DNA of 8,803 nucleotides from NCBI GenBank assembly GCA_023247875.1, contig JAHFFQ010000053.1, forward strand, positions 1 through 8,803, written 5' to 3'. Of this stretch, positions 1-5,625 are shown in pieces. The stretch is from Candidatus Omnitrophota bacterium. Its GTDB lineage: Bacteria > Omnitrophota > Gorgyraeia > Gygaellales > Profunditerraquicolaceae. Made by a program: the position numbers and the translations under genes. The notes under the pieces are model-generated. The model saw only the letters and a list, made by a program, of their open reading frames with translations, did not search any database and was not told where the DNA came from. The first letter of the stretch is position 1. Each line of letters opens with the position of its first letter.

Positions 1-622
1 GCGCTCCCTTGGGATGATAAAATACCAGGCCTGCGCCTGCTTCCTCATGATAAATATCAAAGAACCCCAGCTGCGGCCCCAGCTTCCTGTGGTCGCGCAG
101 CTTTGCTTCCTCTAAATTCTTTAAATATTCCTCTAATTCTTTTTGCGTATTAAAACAGGTTCCATAGATCCTCTGCAGCATGGGGTTGGTTTCGATCCCA
201 TGCCAATATGCCCCGGCAACCGATAATAACTTAAATGCATTGATCTGGCCGGTTGATTTTATGTGCGGGCCGCGGCACAAATCTAAAAAGTGCTCTCCGG
301 TTTTGTAGATAGCAATCTTCTCATCCGGTAAAGCCTGGATAAGCTCAAGCTTATAGTCCTCTTTTAAGTTCTTAAACAACTCAATGGCCGCGCACTTATC
401 CAGTTCCTCGCGCAGGAAGGGCTCATCGCGGGCGATGATCTTTTGCATCTCCCGCTCGATCTTAATTAAATCCTCATCGGTAAATGGCTCTTTTTTATCA
501 AAATCATAATAGAAACCGTCTTCAATTGCCGGGCCGATGGCCAATTTTGCATCAGACCAAAGCTTTTTTACGGCCTCGGCCATGACATGCGAACAGGAAT
601 GTCGTAAAGTAGATAGATCCAT
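1..622 (-). CDS. thrS: Threonyl-tRNA synthetase, N-terminal part, lacking the TGS domain (runs off left edge)
   Basis: Charges tRNA-Thr with threonine in the cytoplasm. About 207 codons are visible; the catalytic core lies beyond the window. The protein begins [14 protein letters not shown], so residue 1 falls only a few residues before the second (editing) domain. The HxxxH motif (H8, H12) and the DLCRGPH motif are present, so the zinc-type editing site that removes mischarged serine looks intact. The conserved [14 protein letters not shown] and RDHRKLG segments follow. The roughly 60-residue TGS domain of the E. coli enzyme is absent. An in-frame TAA lies two codons upstream of the ATG and a tRNA gene starts 78 nt away, so a longer N-terminus is excluded. 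No Shine-Dalgarno sequence is visible. The gene probably belongs to the same transcript as the tRNAs upstream. Family identity is certain; the start is well supported. Confidence 0.95.
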   Translation of the reverse strand, partial: MDLSTLRHSCSHVMAEAVKKLWSDAKLAIGPAIEDGFYYDFDKKEPFTDEDLIKIEREMQKIIARDEPFLREELDKCAAIELFKNLKEDYKLELIQALPDEKIAIYKTGEHFLDLCRGPHIKSTGQINAFKLLSVAGAYWHGIETNPMLQRIYGTCFNTQKELEEYLKNLEEAKLRDHRKLGPQLGFFDIYHEEAGAGLVFYHPKGA

Positions 623-644
623 ATTTTATAGTTGCTACAGTTAG

Positions 645-663
645 ATCCTGCGCTACGCAGGAT
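645..663. repeat. Perfect 8-bp inverted repeat between tRNA-Val and thrS
   Basis: ATCCTGCG (645-652) and CGCAGGAT (656-663) are exact reverse complements separated by CTA. The element lies in the thrS leader. There is no T-run behind it on the minus strand, so it does not look like a classical intrinsic terminator. It could be a processing hairpin downstream of tRNA-Val, a thrS leader structure or a dispersed intergenic palindrome. Its role is unknown. Confidence 0.6.
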
Positions 664-700
664 TTCGCTAAATCAAAAATTATTGTGCTCAAAATTCAAG

Positions 701-774
701 TGGGCCCATGAGGATTCGGACCTCAGACCTTTGCGATGTCAACGCAACGCTCTAACCAACTGAGCTATGAGCCC
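701..774 (-). tRNA. tRNA-Val, anticodon GAC
   Basis: A full cloverleaf folds on the minus strand. The acceptor is GGGCTCA with TGGGCCC, the D arm GCTC with GAGC, and the anticodon stem TTGCG with CGCAA around loop TTGACAT (anticodon GAC at 738-740). The T stem is TGAGG with CCTCA. The discriminator is A and CCA is not encoded. The T loop reads TCCGAAT, so position 55 is C rather than the near-universal U that becomes pseudouridine. Decodes GUC and GUU valine codons. Confidence 0.95.
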
Positions 775-800
775 GAGCACCAATAATCTTTTATCTAGCG

Positions 801-852
801 AGGCTCCGACGACTTGTACCAAAATTTTTGATACGCTTAGGGGTCGGGGCCT
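801..852. repeat. Long nested inverted repeat between tRNA-Leu and tRNA-Val
   Basis: AGGCTCCGAC (801-810) pairs with GTCGGGGCCT (843-852) over 10 bp with one G-T wobble. A second nested dyad lies inside it (GTA, mismatch, CAAAA against TTTTG, mismatch, TAC at about 816-834). The structure fills most of the 85-nt gap between the two tRNA genes. It may guide tRNA processing or be a dispersed palindrome. A terminator is less likely, since no clear U-tract follows on the minus strand. Confidence 0.5.
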
Positions 853-859
853 TAATTTA

Positions 860-942
860 TGGGCAAGAAGGGAGTCGGACCCTTACGACCTTGCGGCCAA
901 CAGATTTTAAGTCTGTCGTGTATGCCATTCCACCACTTGCCC
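860..942 (-). tRNA. tRNA-Leu, anticodon UAA
   Basis: A class II tRNA folds on the minus strand. The acceptor is GGGCAAG with CTTGCCC and the anticodon stem is ACAGA with TCTGT around loop CTTAAAA (anticodon TAA at 907-909). There is a long variable arm (GGCC, GCAA loop, GGTC) and a T stem AAGGG with CCCTT. The discriminator is A, and CCA is not encoded. The T loop is TCCGACT, again with C at position 55. Decodes UUA and UUG. Confidence 0.95.
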
Positions 943-953
943 GCTATAAATTC

Positions 954-1025
954 AGGCGACGAGCGGAATTGAACCGCTGAATAGTTGTTTTGCAGACAAC
1001 TGCCTTACCACTTGGCTACGTCGCC
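954..1025 (-). tRNA. tRNA-Cys, anticodon GCA
   Basis: The cloverleaf on the minus strand has acceptor GGCGACG with CGTCGCC, D stem GCC with GGC, anticodon stem GTTGT with ACAAC around loop CTGCAAA (anticodon GCA at 991-993), and T stem AGCGG with CCGCT. The T loop is the normal TTCAATT. The discriminator is U, as required by cysteinyl-tRNA synthetase. CCA is not encoded. Only 5 nt separate it from the end of coaC and 11 nt from tRNA-Leu, so the tRNAs are probably cut out of a longer operon transcript. Confidence 0.96.
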
Positions 1026-1030
1026 AAAAG

Positions 1031-1576
1031 CTAAAAACACTTTTTTACCTCTTTGATAATATCTTCCAGCTGCGCCAAACAACCTATCCCCTCCTTACCG
1101 CAGGCAAGCATGCCTTTACGCGGGGGAATAAATCTATAACCGTAAGACTTTAATTTCCGGATGTTGTCCTGCGTGATCTTATTGTTATACATATTCTCAT
1201 TCATTGCCGGGGCGATTAACATGCCTGCTTTGCTTGCGCAAACCGTACAGGTAAGCAGGTCATCGCAAATGCCGGCAGCTATCTTAGCGATAACATTGGC
1301 GGTGGCCGGGGCGATTAAGATCAGGTCTGCAGCCTGAGCCAAGGATATATGTTCGATCTCCCAGGCATCCGGATCATCAAAGATGCCTCCCCCGTAAACG
1401 CGCCTGGCGCTTAGGCTCTGAAATACGATCGGCTTGATCAGCTCCTGGGCCTCCTTTGTCATAACCACCGTCACCGTAAACCCGCATTCCTTAAGCCTGC
1501 GGATAAGCTCGCAGGCCTTATAAATAGCGATGCTGGCGGTCACGCCTAAGATAATATGTTTTCCGGCTTTTTTCAT
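1031..1576 (-). CDS. coaC: Phosphopantothenoylcysteine decarboxylase, stand-alone CoaC flavoprotein
   Basis: Decarboxylates 4'-phosphopantothenoylcysteine to phosphopantetheine in coenzyme A synthesis, using FMN. The 181-residue protein is a single flavoprotein domain: N-terminal GVTASIAIYK nucleotide-binding loop, EHISL with the catalytic His76, the IAPATANVIAKIAAGICDDLL block, PAMNENM with Asn126, and MLACGKEGIG with Cys159. These match His, Asn and Cys of E. coli Dfp (about H75, N125, C158). In most bacteria this domain is fused to CoaB (ligase). Here the frame stops right after the decarboxylase and a tRNA gene follows 5 nt later, so CoaB must be encoded elsewhere. The ATG overlaps the rpoZ stop by 1 nt (TAATG), indicating translational coupling. 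A different flavoprotein decarboxylase is possible but less likely given the gmk-rpoZ context. Confidence 0.9.
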   Translation of the reverse strand: MKKAGKHIILGVTASIAIYKACELIRRLKECGFTVTVVMTKEAQELIKPIVFQSLSARRVYGGGIFDDPDAWEIEHISLAQAADLILIAPATANVIAKIAAGICDDLLTCTVCASKAGMLIAPAMNENMYNNKITQDNIRKLKSYGYRFIPPRKGMLACGKEGIGCLAQLEDIIKEVKKCF

Positions 1577-1785
1577 TATTCCTTTATCTTGGTTTTCCTG
1601 GCCTCTATTTTACCCTCGGCGATCTCATACAAAGCAATCGTAGATGGTTTTGCCGTTGAGATACACTCCACTAATTTCGGCTGTCCCTCGGCGATCTCCA
1701 GCGCCCTTTTGGAAGCCAGAATTACCAGCTTATAAATCGAGCCCAAGCTTTTGTCTAAAAGTTTCTCTCTTCCCTCGTATCTCAT
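1576..1785 (-). CDS. rpoZ: DNA-directed RNA polymerase omega subunit
   Basis: Small subunit that helps assemble and stabilise RNA polymerase around beta-prime. The 69-residue product shows the omega signature: an N-terminal helix (LDKSLGSIYKLVILASKRALEI) followed by the KPSTIALYEIAEGKI motif at about residues 46-60. The ATG at 1785 is preceded by a strong Shine-Dalgarno (GGAGGGG, 2 nt gap). The longer reading starts at a TTG at 1800 and would place that ribosome site inside the gene, so it is rejected. It lies 26 nt downstream of gmk and overlaps coaC by 1 nt. The order gmk-rpoZ-coaBC is widely conserved in bacteria and supports the call. Confidence 0.93.
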   Translation of the reverse strand: MRYEGREKLLDKSLGSIYKLVILASKRALEIAEGQPKLVECISTAKPSTIALYEIAEGKIEARKTKIKE

Positions 1786-1811
1786 TTCCCCTCCAGTCAA
1801 GAAAATAGCTG

Positions 1812-2411
1812 TTAAGAACCAATGTGCGTTAGAATGATCTCTTTCAACTCTTTAAGTGCCACCTGCAGGTTATTGTTCAGGATACAGTAATCAAAACCAG
1901 GAGCGGCGGAAAGCTCCCGTGCCGCAAGCTTTAAGCGCTGGGCCACCTCTTTTTTGTCGGTAGATTTGGAACGGCCTTCAATCCTTGCCTTTAGCGTTTC
2001 CAGTGAGGGCGGGAGGACAAAAACCGTTACTGTATTTTGCGGGTAGATTTTCTTAAGGATCGCAGCACCCTTAAGATCCAGGCAAAAACCGATATGCCCG
2101 CCCTTTTTAAGCCGGGCCTCTACATGCTCTCTGGGCGTTCCGTAATAATAGCCCAAATACCTGGTCCATTCAAGAATTTTTTTAGCTTTTAACAGGCGGC
2201 TAAATTCATCCGGGGAAACAAAAAAATAATCCTTACCATCCCTCTCCTGACAACGCCTGGGCCGGGTGGTAAGAGAGCGCGATTTTATAAGCAATTTACT
2301 GATTTCTCTGTCTTGAGTTAACTTGTTCAGGAGGGTAGTCTTGCCTGAGCCCGAAGGCCCGGAGATAACGAATATCTTGCCCTGCTTCTTGTGTCCTCTG
2401 GCGGTTTTCAC
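1812..2411 (-). CDS. gmk: Guanylate kinase
   Basis: Phosphorylates GMP (and dGMP) to GDP with ATP. With the GTG start at 2411 the protein has 199 residues, the usual size. It shows the Walker A loop GPSGSGKT (18-25), the SLTTRPRR GMP-phosphate motif (46-53), DGKDYFF (58-64), ILEW with Glu81, YYYGT (88-92), the CLDLKG segment (110-115) and the lid region with EGR and QRL. GTG 2411 shares one base with the yicC stop (TAGTG). The longer 220-codon reading starts inside yicC and adds a non-conserved tail, so I reject it. No Shine-Dalgarno is visible, so coupling to yicC is likely. Odd points: the usual GNYYG motif reads GYYYG, and the usual LDIDxQG motif reads CLDLKG, so the GMP pocket is divergent. 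Confidence 0.93.
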   Translation of the reverse strand: MKTARGHKKQGKIFVISGPSGSGKTTLLNKLTQDREISKLLIKSRSLTTRPRRCQERDGKDYFFVSPDEFSRLLKAKKILEWTRYLGYYYGTPREHVEARLKKGGHIGFCLDLKGAAILKKIYPQNTVTVFVLPPSLETLKARIEGRSKSTDKKEVAQRLKLAARELSAAPGFDYCILNNNLQVALKELKEIILTHIGS

Positions 2412-3238
2412 TACTCGATATTCTGCACTTGTTCGCGGATCTTCTCGATCTGGCTTTTCATCTGTACGGCGCACCCGGAGATAACCGGGTCAAATGACTT
2501 GGCTGCCAGTGTATTAGCCTCCCGCTGCATCTCCTGGGTGATGAAATCAAGCTCTTTGCCTATGGGCCCGCCTTTGGCGATCTTCTGCTGAAAATTCTTG
2601 ATGTGAAAATTCAGGCGGTCTACTTCTTCGGAGATATCCGCGCTTTTTAAAAAAGCCAAGCGCTCCTCCTCTGCCTGAATCTTCTTTAGCCGGCTTTTTG
2701 AAGCTACCCCAAAACGTTGCCTTATGACAATCAGGTCTTTTTTCAGCAGCCCGCTTCTGTTCCTCAATAAATCCGCCAGGGCTTTACCTTCCTTCCGCCT
2801 CGTCTTTATCAACTCTGCCAGCGCCAATTTAAGCAGAGGCAAAAGGCGCTCCCAGATATGCAGACCTGCCGGCTTATTCTCTTTGAGGGCAAGGACCCCG
2901 GGCAGACGGATCAAAGAATCCAAAGTCAAACCATTCTTAATTTTAAATTCATTCTTTACGCTGTTTAGCTCGCGCAGGTAATTCTTCAAAAGCCTGCGGT
3001 TTACAAAGATCCCCTGCGCCTCTTCCCCTTTTATGTTTATGGCGCAAAAAACCCTTCCCCGCCTGATCTTTGTTTCAATCTCTTTCTTTAGTTTGTCCTC
3101 AAGGGAAAGCATCCCGTCAGGTAAATGAAAAACGCTCTCCAGGAATTTGTGGTTTGTGCACCTTAACTCCACGCTTATCCTGCCGATAGAGTTAACCTCT
3201 GCCTCGCAACTGCCAAAACCGGTCATACTGCTGATCAT
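2411..3238 (-). CDS. yicC: YicC family endoribonuclease
   Basis: YicC proteins are conserved endoribonucleases linked to stress survival and small-RNA turnover. The protein begins MISSMTGFG, the hallmark N-terminus. The YicC N-terminal domain covers roughly residues 1-155, and the C-terminal DUF1732 domain covers roughly 190-275, with the conserved segment IGKELDFITQEMQREANTLA and a coiled-coil-like charged stretch before it. Length (275) is near the family norm of about 290. A good Shine-Dalgarno (AGAGG) sits just upstream. It follows ndk by 11 nt and overlaps the gmk start by 1 nt. The yicC-gmk pairing is common in bacteria. The exact RNA targets cannot be told from sequence. Confidence 0.93.
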   Translation of the reverse strand: MISSMTGFGSCEAEVNSIGRISVELRCTNHKFLESVFHLPDGMLSLEDKLKKEIETKIRRGRVFCAINIKGEEAQGIFVNRRLLKNYLRELNSVKNEFKIKNGLTLDSLIRLPGVLALKENKPAGLHIWERLLPLLKLALAELIKTRRKEGKALADLLRNRSGLLKKDLIVIRQRFGVASKSRLKKIQAEEERLAFLKSADISEEVDRLNFHIKNFQQKIAKGGPIGKELDFITQEMQREANTLAAKSFDPVISGCAVQMKSQIEKIREQVQNIE

Positions 3239-3249
3239 TTCTACCTCTT

Positions 3250-3753
3250 TTAAGCCCAGAGCATGCTCCGGAGCTCTTTTTGGACTACCTCTTTTGCCGG
3301 GTAAAGATCGACGATAATCTCATCAGGGCCAAACCAAAGTTTTATCTCCCTCTCTGCCTCCGGCTCATTTGATGAAACATGAATTACGTTCTCATAAATG
3401 CCGGAGGTAGTGATCCTGCCGTAAGAACCGCGGATAGAAGTAGGATCCGCCTCCTCGGGGTTAGTGGCCCCGGCTAAGTCGCGGCATTTCTTGATCGCAT
3501 CCTTGCCCCAATAAACCAAAGCCATGACCTTCTTGCGGTCATGCAATTCTCCCTGCAGATATTTAATTATTTCTTTAAAAAATGGCTTGTCCTTCAAATG
3601 CCGGTAATGCTCCTCGGCCAACCCCTGCGATACACGCACCATTTTCGCGGCAACTATTTCAAGTTTTGTTTCCGACAGGCGCGTCAGGATATTGCCGGTG
3701 AGGGATTTTTTTAACCCGTCGGGCTTAATGAGTATTAAAACTGCCTGGTTCAT
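3250..3753 (-). CDS. ndk: Nucleoside diphosphate kinase
   Basis: Transfers the gamma phosphate from ATP to NDPs through a phospho-histidine and so supplies NTPs and dNTPs. Motifs: LIKPDG near the N-terminus (Lys10), HYRHLKDKPFF, GATNPEEADPTSIRGSYG (95-112) and NVIHVSS with the active-site His125. At 167 residues it is longer than the usual 140-150. By eye the extra residues include about 5 in LQGELHDRKKV and about 4 in the loop before the active His (RITTSGIYE instead of about five residues), and the C-terminus is longer. The ATG overlaps the parB stop by 1 nt (TAATG), with a Shine-Dalgarno (GGGAGGG) upstream. Lying beside gmk in one operon, it would complete GMP to GTP conversion. Family is certain; the placement between parB and yicC is unusual to me. 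Confidence 0.93.
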   Translation of the reverse strand: MNQAVLILIKPDGLKKSLTGNILTRLSETKLEIVAAKMVRVSQGLAEEHYRHLKDKPFFKEIIKYLQGELHDRKKVMALVYWGKDAIKKCRDLAGATNPEEADPTSIRGSYGRITTSGIYENVIHVSSNEPEAEREIKLWFGPDEIIVDLYPAKEVVQKELRSMLWA

Positions 3754-4613
3754 TAACTGTTCCCTCCCTTAATAACATTTACGATGCGCTCAAGGTCCTC
3801 CTGCGAATAAAATTCAATGTTGATGTGCCCGCGTTTTTTCCTTTTGCTGATCCTTACCTTGGTGGCCAAAGCGTGTTGCAGTTGCTCCTCAAGAATAGCG
3901 ACAATCGGCTCGCGCTGACCGGCTCCGATCTTACGTTTAACGGCTTTCGGCCGGCTGCTCTTGATCAAGCTCTCCAGTTCGCGCACAGAAAGCCCCTTAG
4001 AAATAATATCCTGGGCGAGTGAGCGTTGACGGTTTACATCTTCAACCTCAAGCAGGCTGCGGCCATGCGCAAAACTGATCCGGCCTTTTTTCATCTCATC
4101 CTGGATCTCATGCGGCAGCTTAAGCAGCCGCAAGGTATTTGTAATAGTAACTCTGGCCTTCCCCAAGACCTCGCTTATTTTTTCCTGGGTGACATTGAAT
4201 TTGTCCAAGAGGTGCTGATATGCATGCGCCTCTTCAATAGGATTCAGCCCCTCCCTCTGGATATTCTCGATCAACGCCAGCTCCAGCGAATCCTGATCGG
4301 TAACATCGCGCACTATAATCGGTATCTCTTTTAACCCTAATGAGTTGGCAGCGCGCAACCTTCTCTCCCCAGCGATCAACTCATAGTTGTCACCTTTGCG
4401 CCTGACCAAGAGTGGCTGGATAACACCTTTTTCTTTTATAGACTGGGCCAGCTCTTCAATGCTCTGTTGGTCAAAATCTTCTCGCGGCTGAAAAGGATTT
4501 GGTTTTATTTGCCCGGATTGGACATAAACAATCTCTTCTTTATGCGCCGCGCTCTCCACTGTTTTTTCCGGAATTAAAGCGCCAAGACCTTTTCCTAAAG
4601 CTCTTCTTTCCAT
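3753..4613 (-). CDS. parB: Chromosome partitioning protein ParB (CTPase clamp)
   Basis: Binds parS near the origin, loads as a CTP-dependent sliding clamp and stimulates ParA. Domain order over 286 residues: N-terminal ParA-activating peptide (RRALGKGLGALI); CTP-binding N-domain with NPFQPRE (39-45), GERRLRA (82-88) and ENIQREGLNP (116-125); a helix-turn-helix at about 142-167; SFAHGR at 180-185; a basic linker; and a C-terminal dimerisation domain (IEFYSQEDLERIV). Residues aligned to the known parS/NBS specificity positions read Arg154, Thr160, Lys165 and Ala182. The usual Gly of the GHxR motif is Ala182. A strong Shine-Dalgarno (AAGGAGAGG, 4618-4626) precedes the ATG. Same operon as parA. 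Confidence 0.96.
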   Translation of the reverse strand: MERRALGKGLGALIPEKTVESAAHKEEIVYVQSGQIKPNPFQPREDFDQQSIEELAQSIKEKGVIQPLLVRRKGDNYELIAGERRLRAANSLGLKEIPIIVRDVTDQDSLELALIENIQREGLNPIEEAHAYQHLLDKFNVTQEKISEVLGKARVTITNTLRLLKLPHEIQDEMKKGRISFAHGRSLLEVEDVNRQRSLAQDIISKGLSVRELESLIKSSRPKAVKRKIGAGQREPIVAILEEQLQHALATKVRISKRKKRGHINIEFYSQEDLERIVNVIKGGNS

Positions 4614-4624
4614 TAAACCTCTCC

Positions 4625-4640
4625 TTGTCTACATAGACAA
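4625..4640 (-). promoter_or_regulatory. Inverted repeat abutting the parB ribosome binding site
   Basis: On the minus strand TTGTCTA, TG, TAGACAA is a perfect 7-bp dyad; as RNA it would give a 6-bp stem with a 4-nt loop. Its 3' arm shares two bases with the parB Shine-Dalgarno (4618-4626). It could modulate ParB translation or be a small operator. No known regulator can be named. Confidence 0.4.
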
Positions 4641-4703
4641 CACCCGCGCAATATGCGCTACCTTGCGCACGCCGACGCAATACCTGTAGGCGCCGGGCGC
4701 TTA
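4641..4703. repeat. GC-rich palindromic spacer between parA and parB
   Basis: The 90-nt parA-parB gap is unusually GC-rich and full of GCGC words. GCGCA (4646-4650), TGCGC (4654-4658) and GCGCA (4665-4669) form two mutually exclusive hairpins through the middle arm. Nearer parA, GCGCC and GGCGC (4690-4700) are another dyad, and GCGC (4697-4700) can pair with GCGC (4707-4710) across the tandem TAA stops of parA. No T-run follows, so transcription into parB is probably not stopped. Confidence 0.45.
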
Positions 4704-5510
4704 TTAGCGCGGGGTGTCTTGTGAAATTTTGGAATCAGTATTGAGCGCCAAACCCAGCATCTCCCTGCTTAGCTCCGAATATTTCTGCGCGCCAAGAGAA
4801 TCAGCATCATATAAAGCAATTGGCTTTCCAAACCCCGGGGCTTCGGTAAGCCGGATATTCCTGGGGATTACGGTGTTATAAACTTTATCTTTAAAATGAT
4901 TGCGCGCTTCCTGAATAACCTCTTTGGTAAGATTGGTACGAAAATCTGCCATGGTTAACAATACCCCCTCGATCTCCAACGAAGGATTAAGATTTTCTTT
5001 CACAAGTCTAATAGTATTATGGAGTTGCGTCAAACCTTCCAGTGCATAATATTCACACTGCACCGGGATGATCACTGAATCAGCGGCACATAAACCGTTA
5101 ATAGTCAATAGCCCCAGTGACGGCGGTGAATCAATGATGATGAAACCATAATTCTCTTTTTCTTTTTGCAGGGCTCTTTTTAACCTATATTCGCGGCCCA
5201 ATGCACCAACCAATTCCACCTCTGCCCCGGTTAAATCCAGGTTAGAAGGAGCAAGCAGAAGATTATCGACCATTGTCTTCTGTAAAATGTCGCCGAGGTT
5301 TAACTCTTCTAGTAAAACATGATAAGTGCTTTTCTTAATATCGTGCTTGTTGATCCCTATGCCGCTAGTGGCATTTGCTTGAGGGTCCAAGTCAATAAGC
5401 ATAACCTTCTTACCAGCCATAGCCAGAGATACGGAGAGATTAATGGATGTAGTGGTTTTGCCTACACCACCTTTTTGATTGCAAACCGCAATTATCTTAC
5501 CCATTGGCAT
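4704..5510 (-). CDS. parA: Chromosome partitioning ATPase ParA (Soj type)
   Basis: ATP-dependent DNA-binding dimer that moves ParB-parS complexes and so segregates the origin. The 268-residue protein has the deviant Walker A KGGVGKTT (13-20) with its signature lysine, LIDLDPQANAT (38-48) and the IIDSPPSLG Walker B segment, plus the EYYALEGL and LTEAPGFGKPI motifs of Soj-type ParA. Two ATGs are possible, 5510 and 5504. The second gives MGKIIAV, closer to typical ParA starts. Neither has a clear Shine-Dalgarno. The gene ends in tandem TAA codons. It is the first gene after the promoter at 5562-5589, with a 14-bp palindrome in its leader. It lies about 2.3 kb from the putative origin. Confidence 0.96.
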   Translation of the reverse strand: MPMGKIIAVCNQKGGVGKTTTSINLSVSLAMAGKKVMLIDLDPQANATSGIGINKHDIKKSTYHVLLEELNLGDILQKTMVDNLLLAPSNLDLTGAEVELVGALGREYRLKRALQKEKENYGFIIIDSPPSLGLLTINGLCAADSVIIPVQCEYYALEGLTQLHNTIRLVKENLNPSLEIEGVLLTMADFRTNLTKEVIQEARNHFKDKVYNTVIPRNIRLTEAPGFGKPIALYDADSLGAQKYSELSREMLGLALNTDSKISQDTPR

Positions 5511-5527
5511 TATTATAGTTACAAATA

Positions 5528-5541
5528 GTTCCCCGGGGAAC
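5528..5541. promoter_or_regulatory. Perfect 14-bp palindrome upstream of parA, candidate parS/ParB-binding site
   Basis: GTTCCCCGGGGAAC is a perfect palindrome in the parA leader, between the predicted start of transcription and the ATG. Compared with the conserved core of bacterial parS (GTTnCACGTGnAAC) it differs only by the symmetric change CACGTG to CCCGGG. CCCGGG is the core of the NBS site bound by the ParB paralogue Noc. The position suggests a centromere site, a parAB operator, or both. Binding is inferred, not shown. Confidence 0.5.
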
Positions 5542-5561
5542 CCCGTCTTTTCTTTAAGCTA

Positions 5562-5589
5562 ATTATCCCAAATATGCAACAATTGTCAA
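5562..5589 (-). promoter_or_regulatory. Sigma70-type promoter for the parA operon
   Basis: On the minus strand a perfect -35 TTGACA (5584-5589) and a -10 GATAAT (5562-5567) are separated by 16 bp. Transcription would start near 5555, about 45 nt before the parA ATG, with the 14-bp palindrome inside the leader. This probably drives parA-parB-ndk-yicC-gmk-rpoZ-coaC and perhaps the tRNAs and thrS, as I see no comparable promoter between those genes. Confidence 0.75.
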
Positions 5590-5625
5590 GTGTTTTCTTG
5601 AGCACCCTAAGCTTCTGTCTGGCGA

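Noticed and set aside
775..860. Separate promoter for tRNA-Val and thrS in the tRNA-Leu/tRNA-Val gap
   Set aside because: A TTGGTA and an AT-rich stretch exist on the minus strand, but spacing and matches are poor, so I could not support a promoter.
1786..1800. TTG start for rpoZ at 1800
   Set aside because: The strong Shine-Dalgarno lies between this TTG and the ATG at 1785, so the ATG is the start.
2412..2474. Longer gmk start (GTG 2474)
   Set aside because: It would overlap yicC by 64 nt and add a hydrophilic tail not seen in Gmk. The GTG at 2411 with the TAGTG junction fits the family length.
2391..2981. Plus-strand open frames at 2391-2591 and 2724-2981
   Set aside because: They lie antisense inside yicC, a well-recognised gene, and their translations resemble no family.
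3825..4334. Plus-strand open frames at 3825-4022 and 4026-4334
   Set aside because: Antisense shadows of parB, without ribosome sites or recognisable domains.
4833..4840. CCCCGGGG within parA as a second ParB site
   Set aside because: Only the central 8 bp are palindromic. The GTT/AAC arms of the site at 5528-5541 are missing, and it lies in coding sequence.
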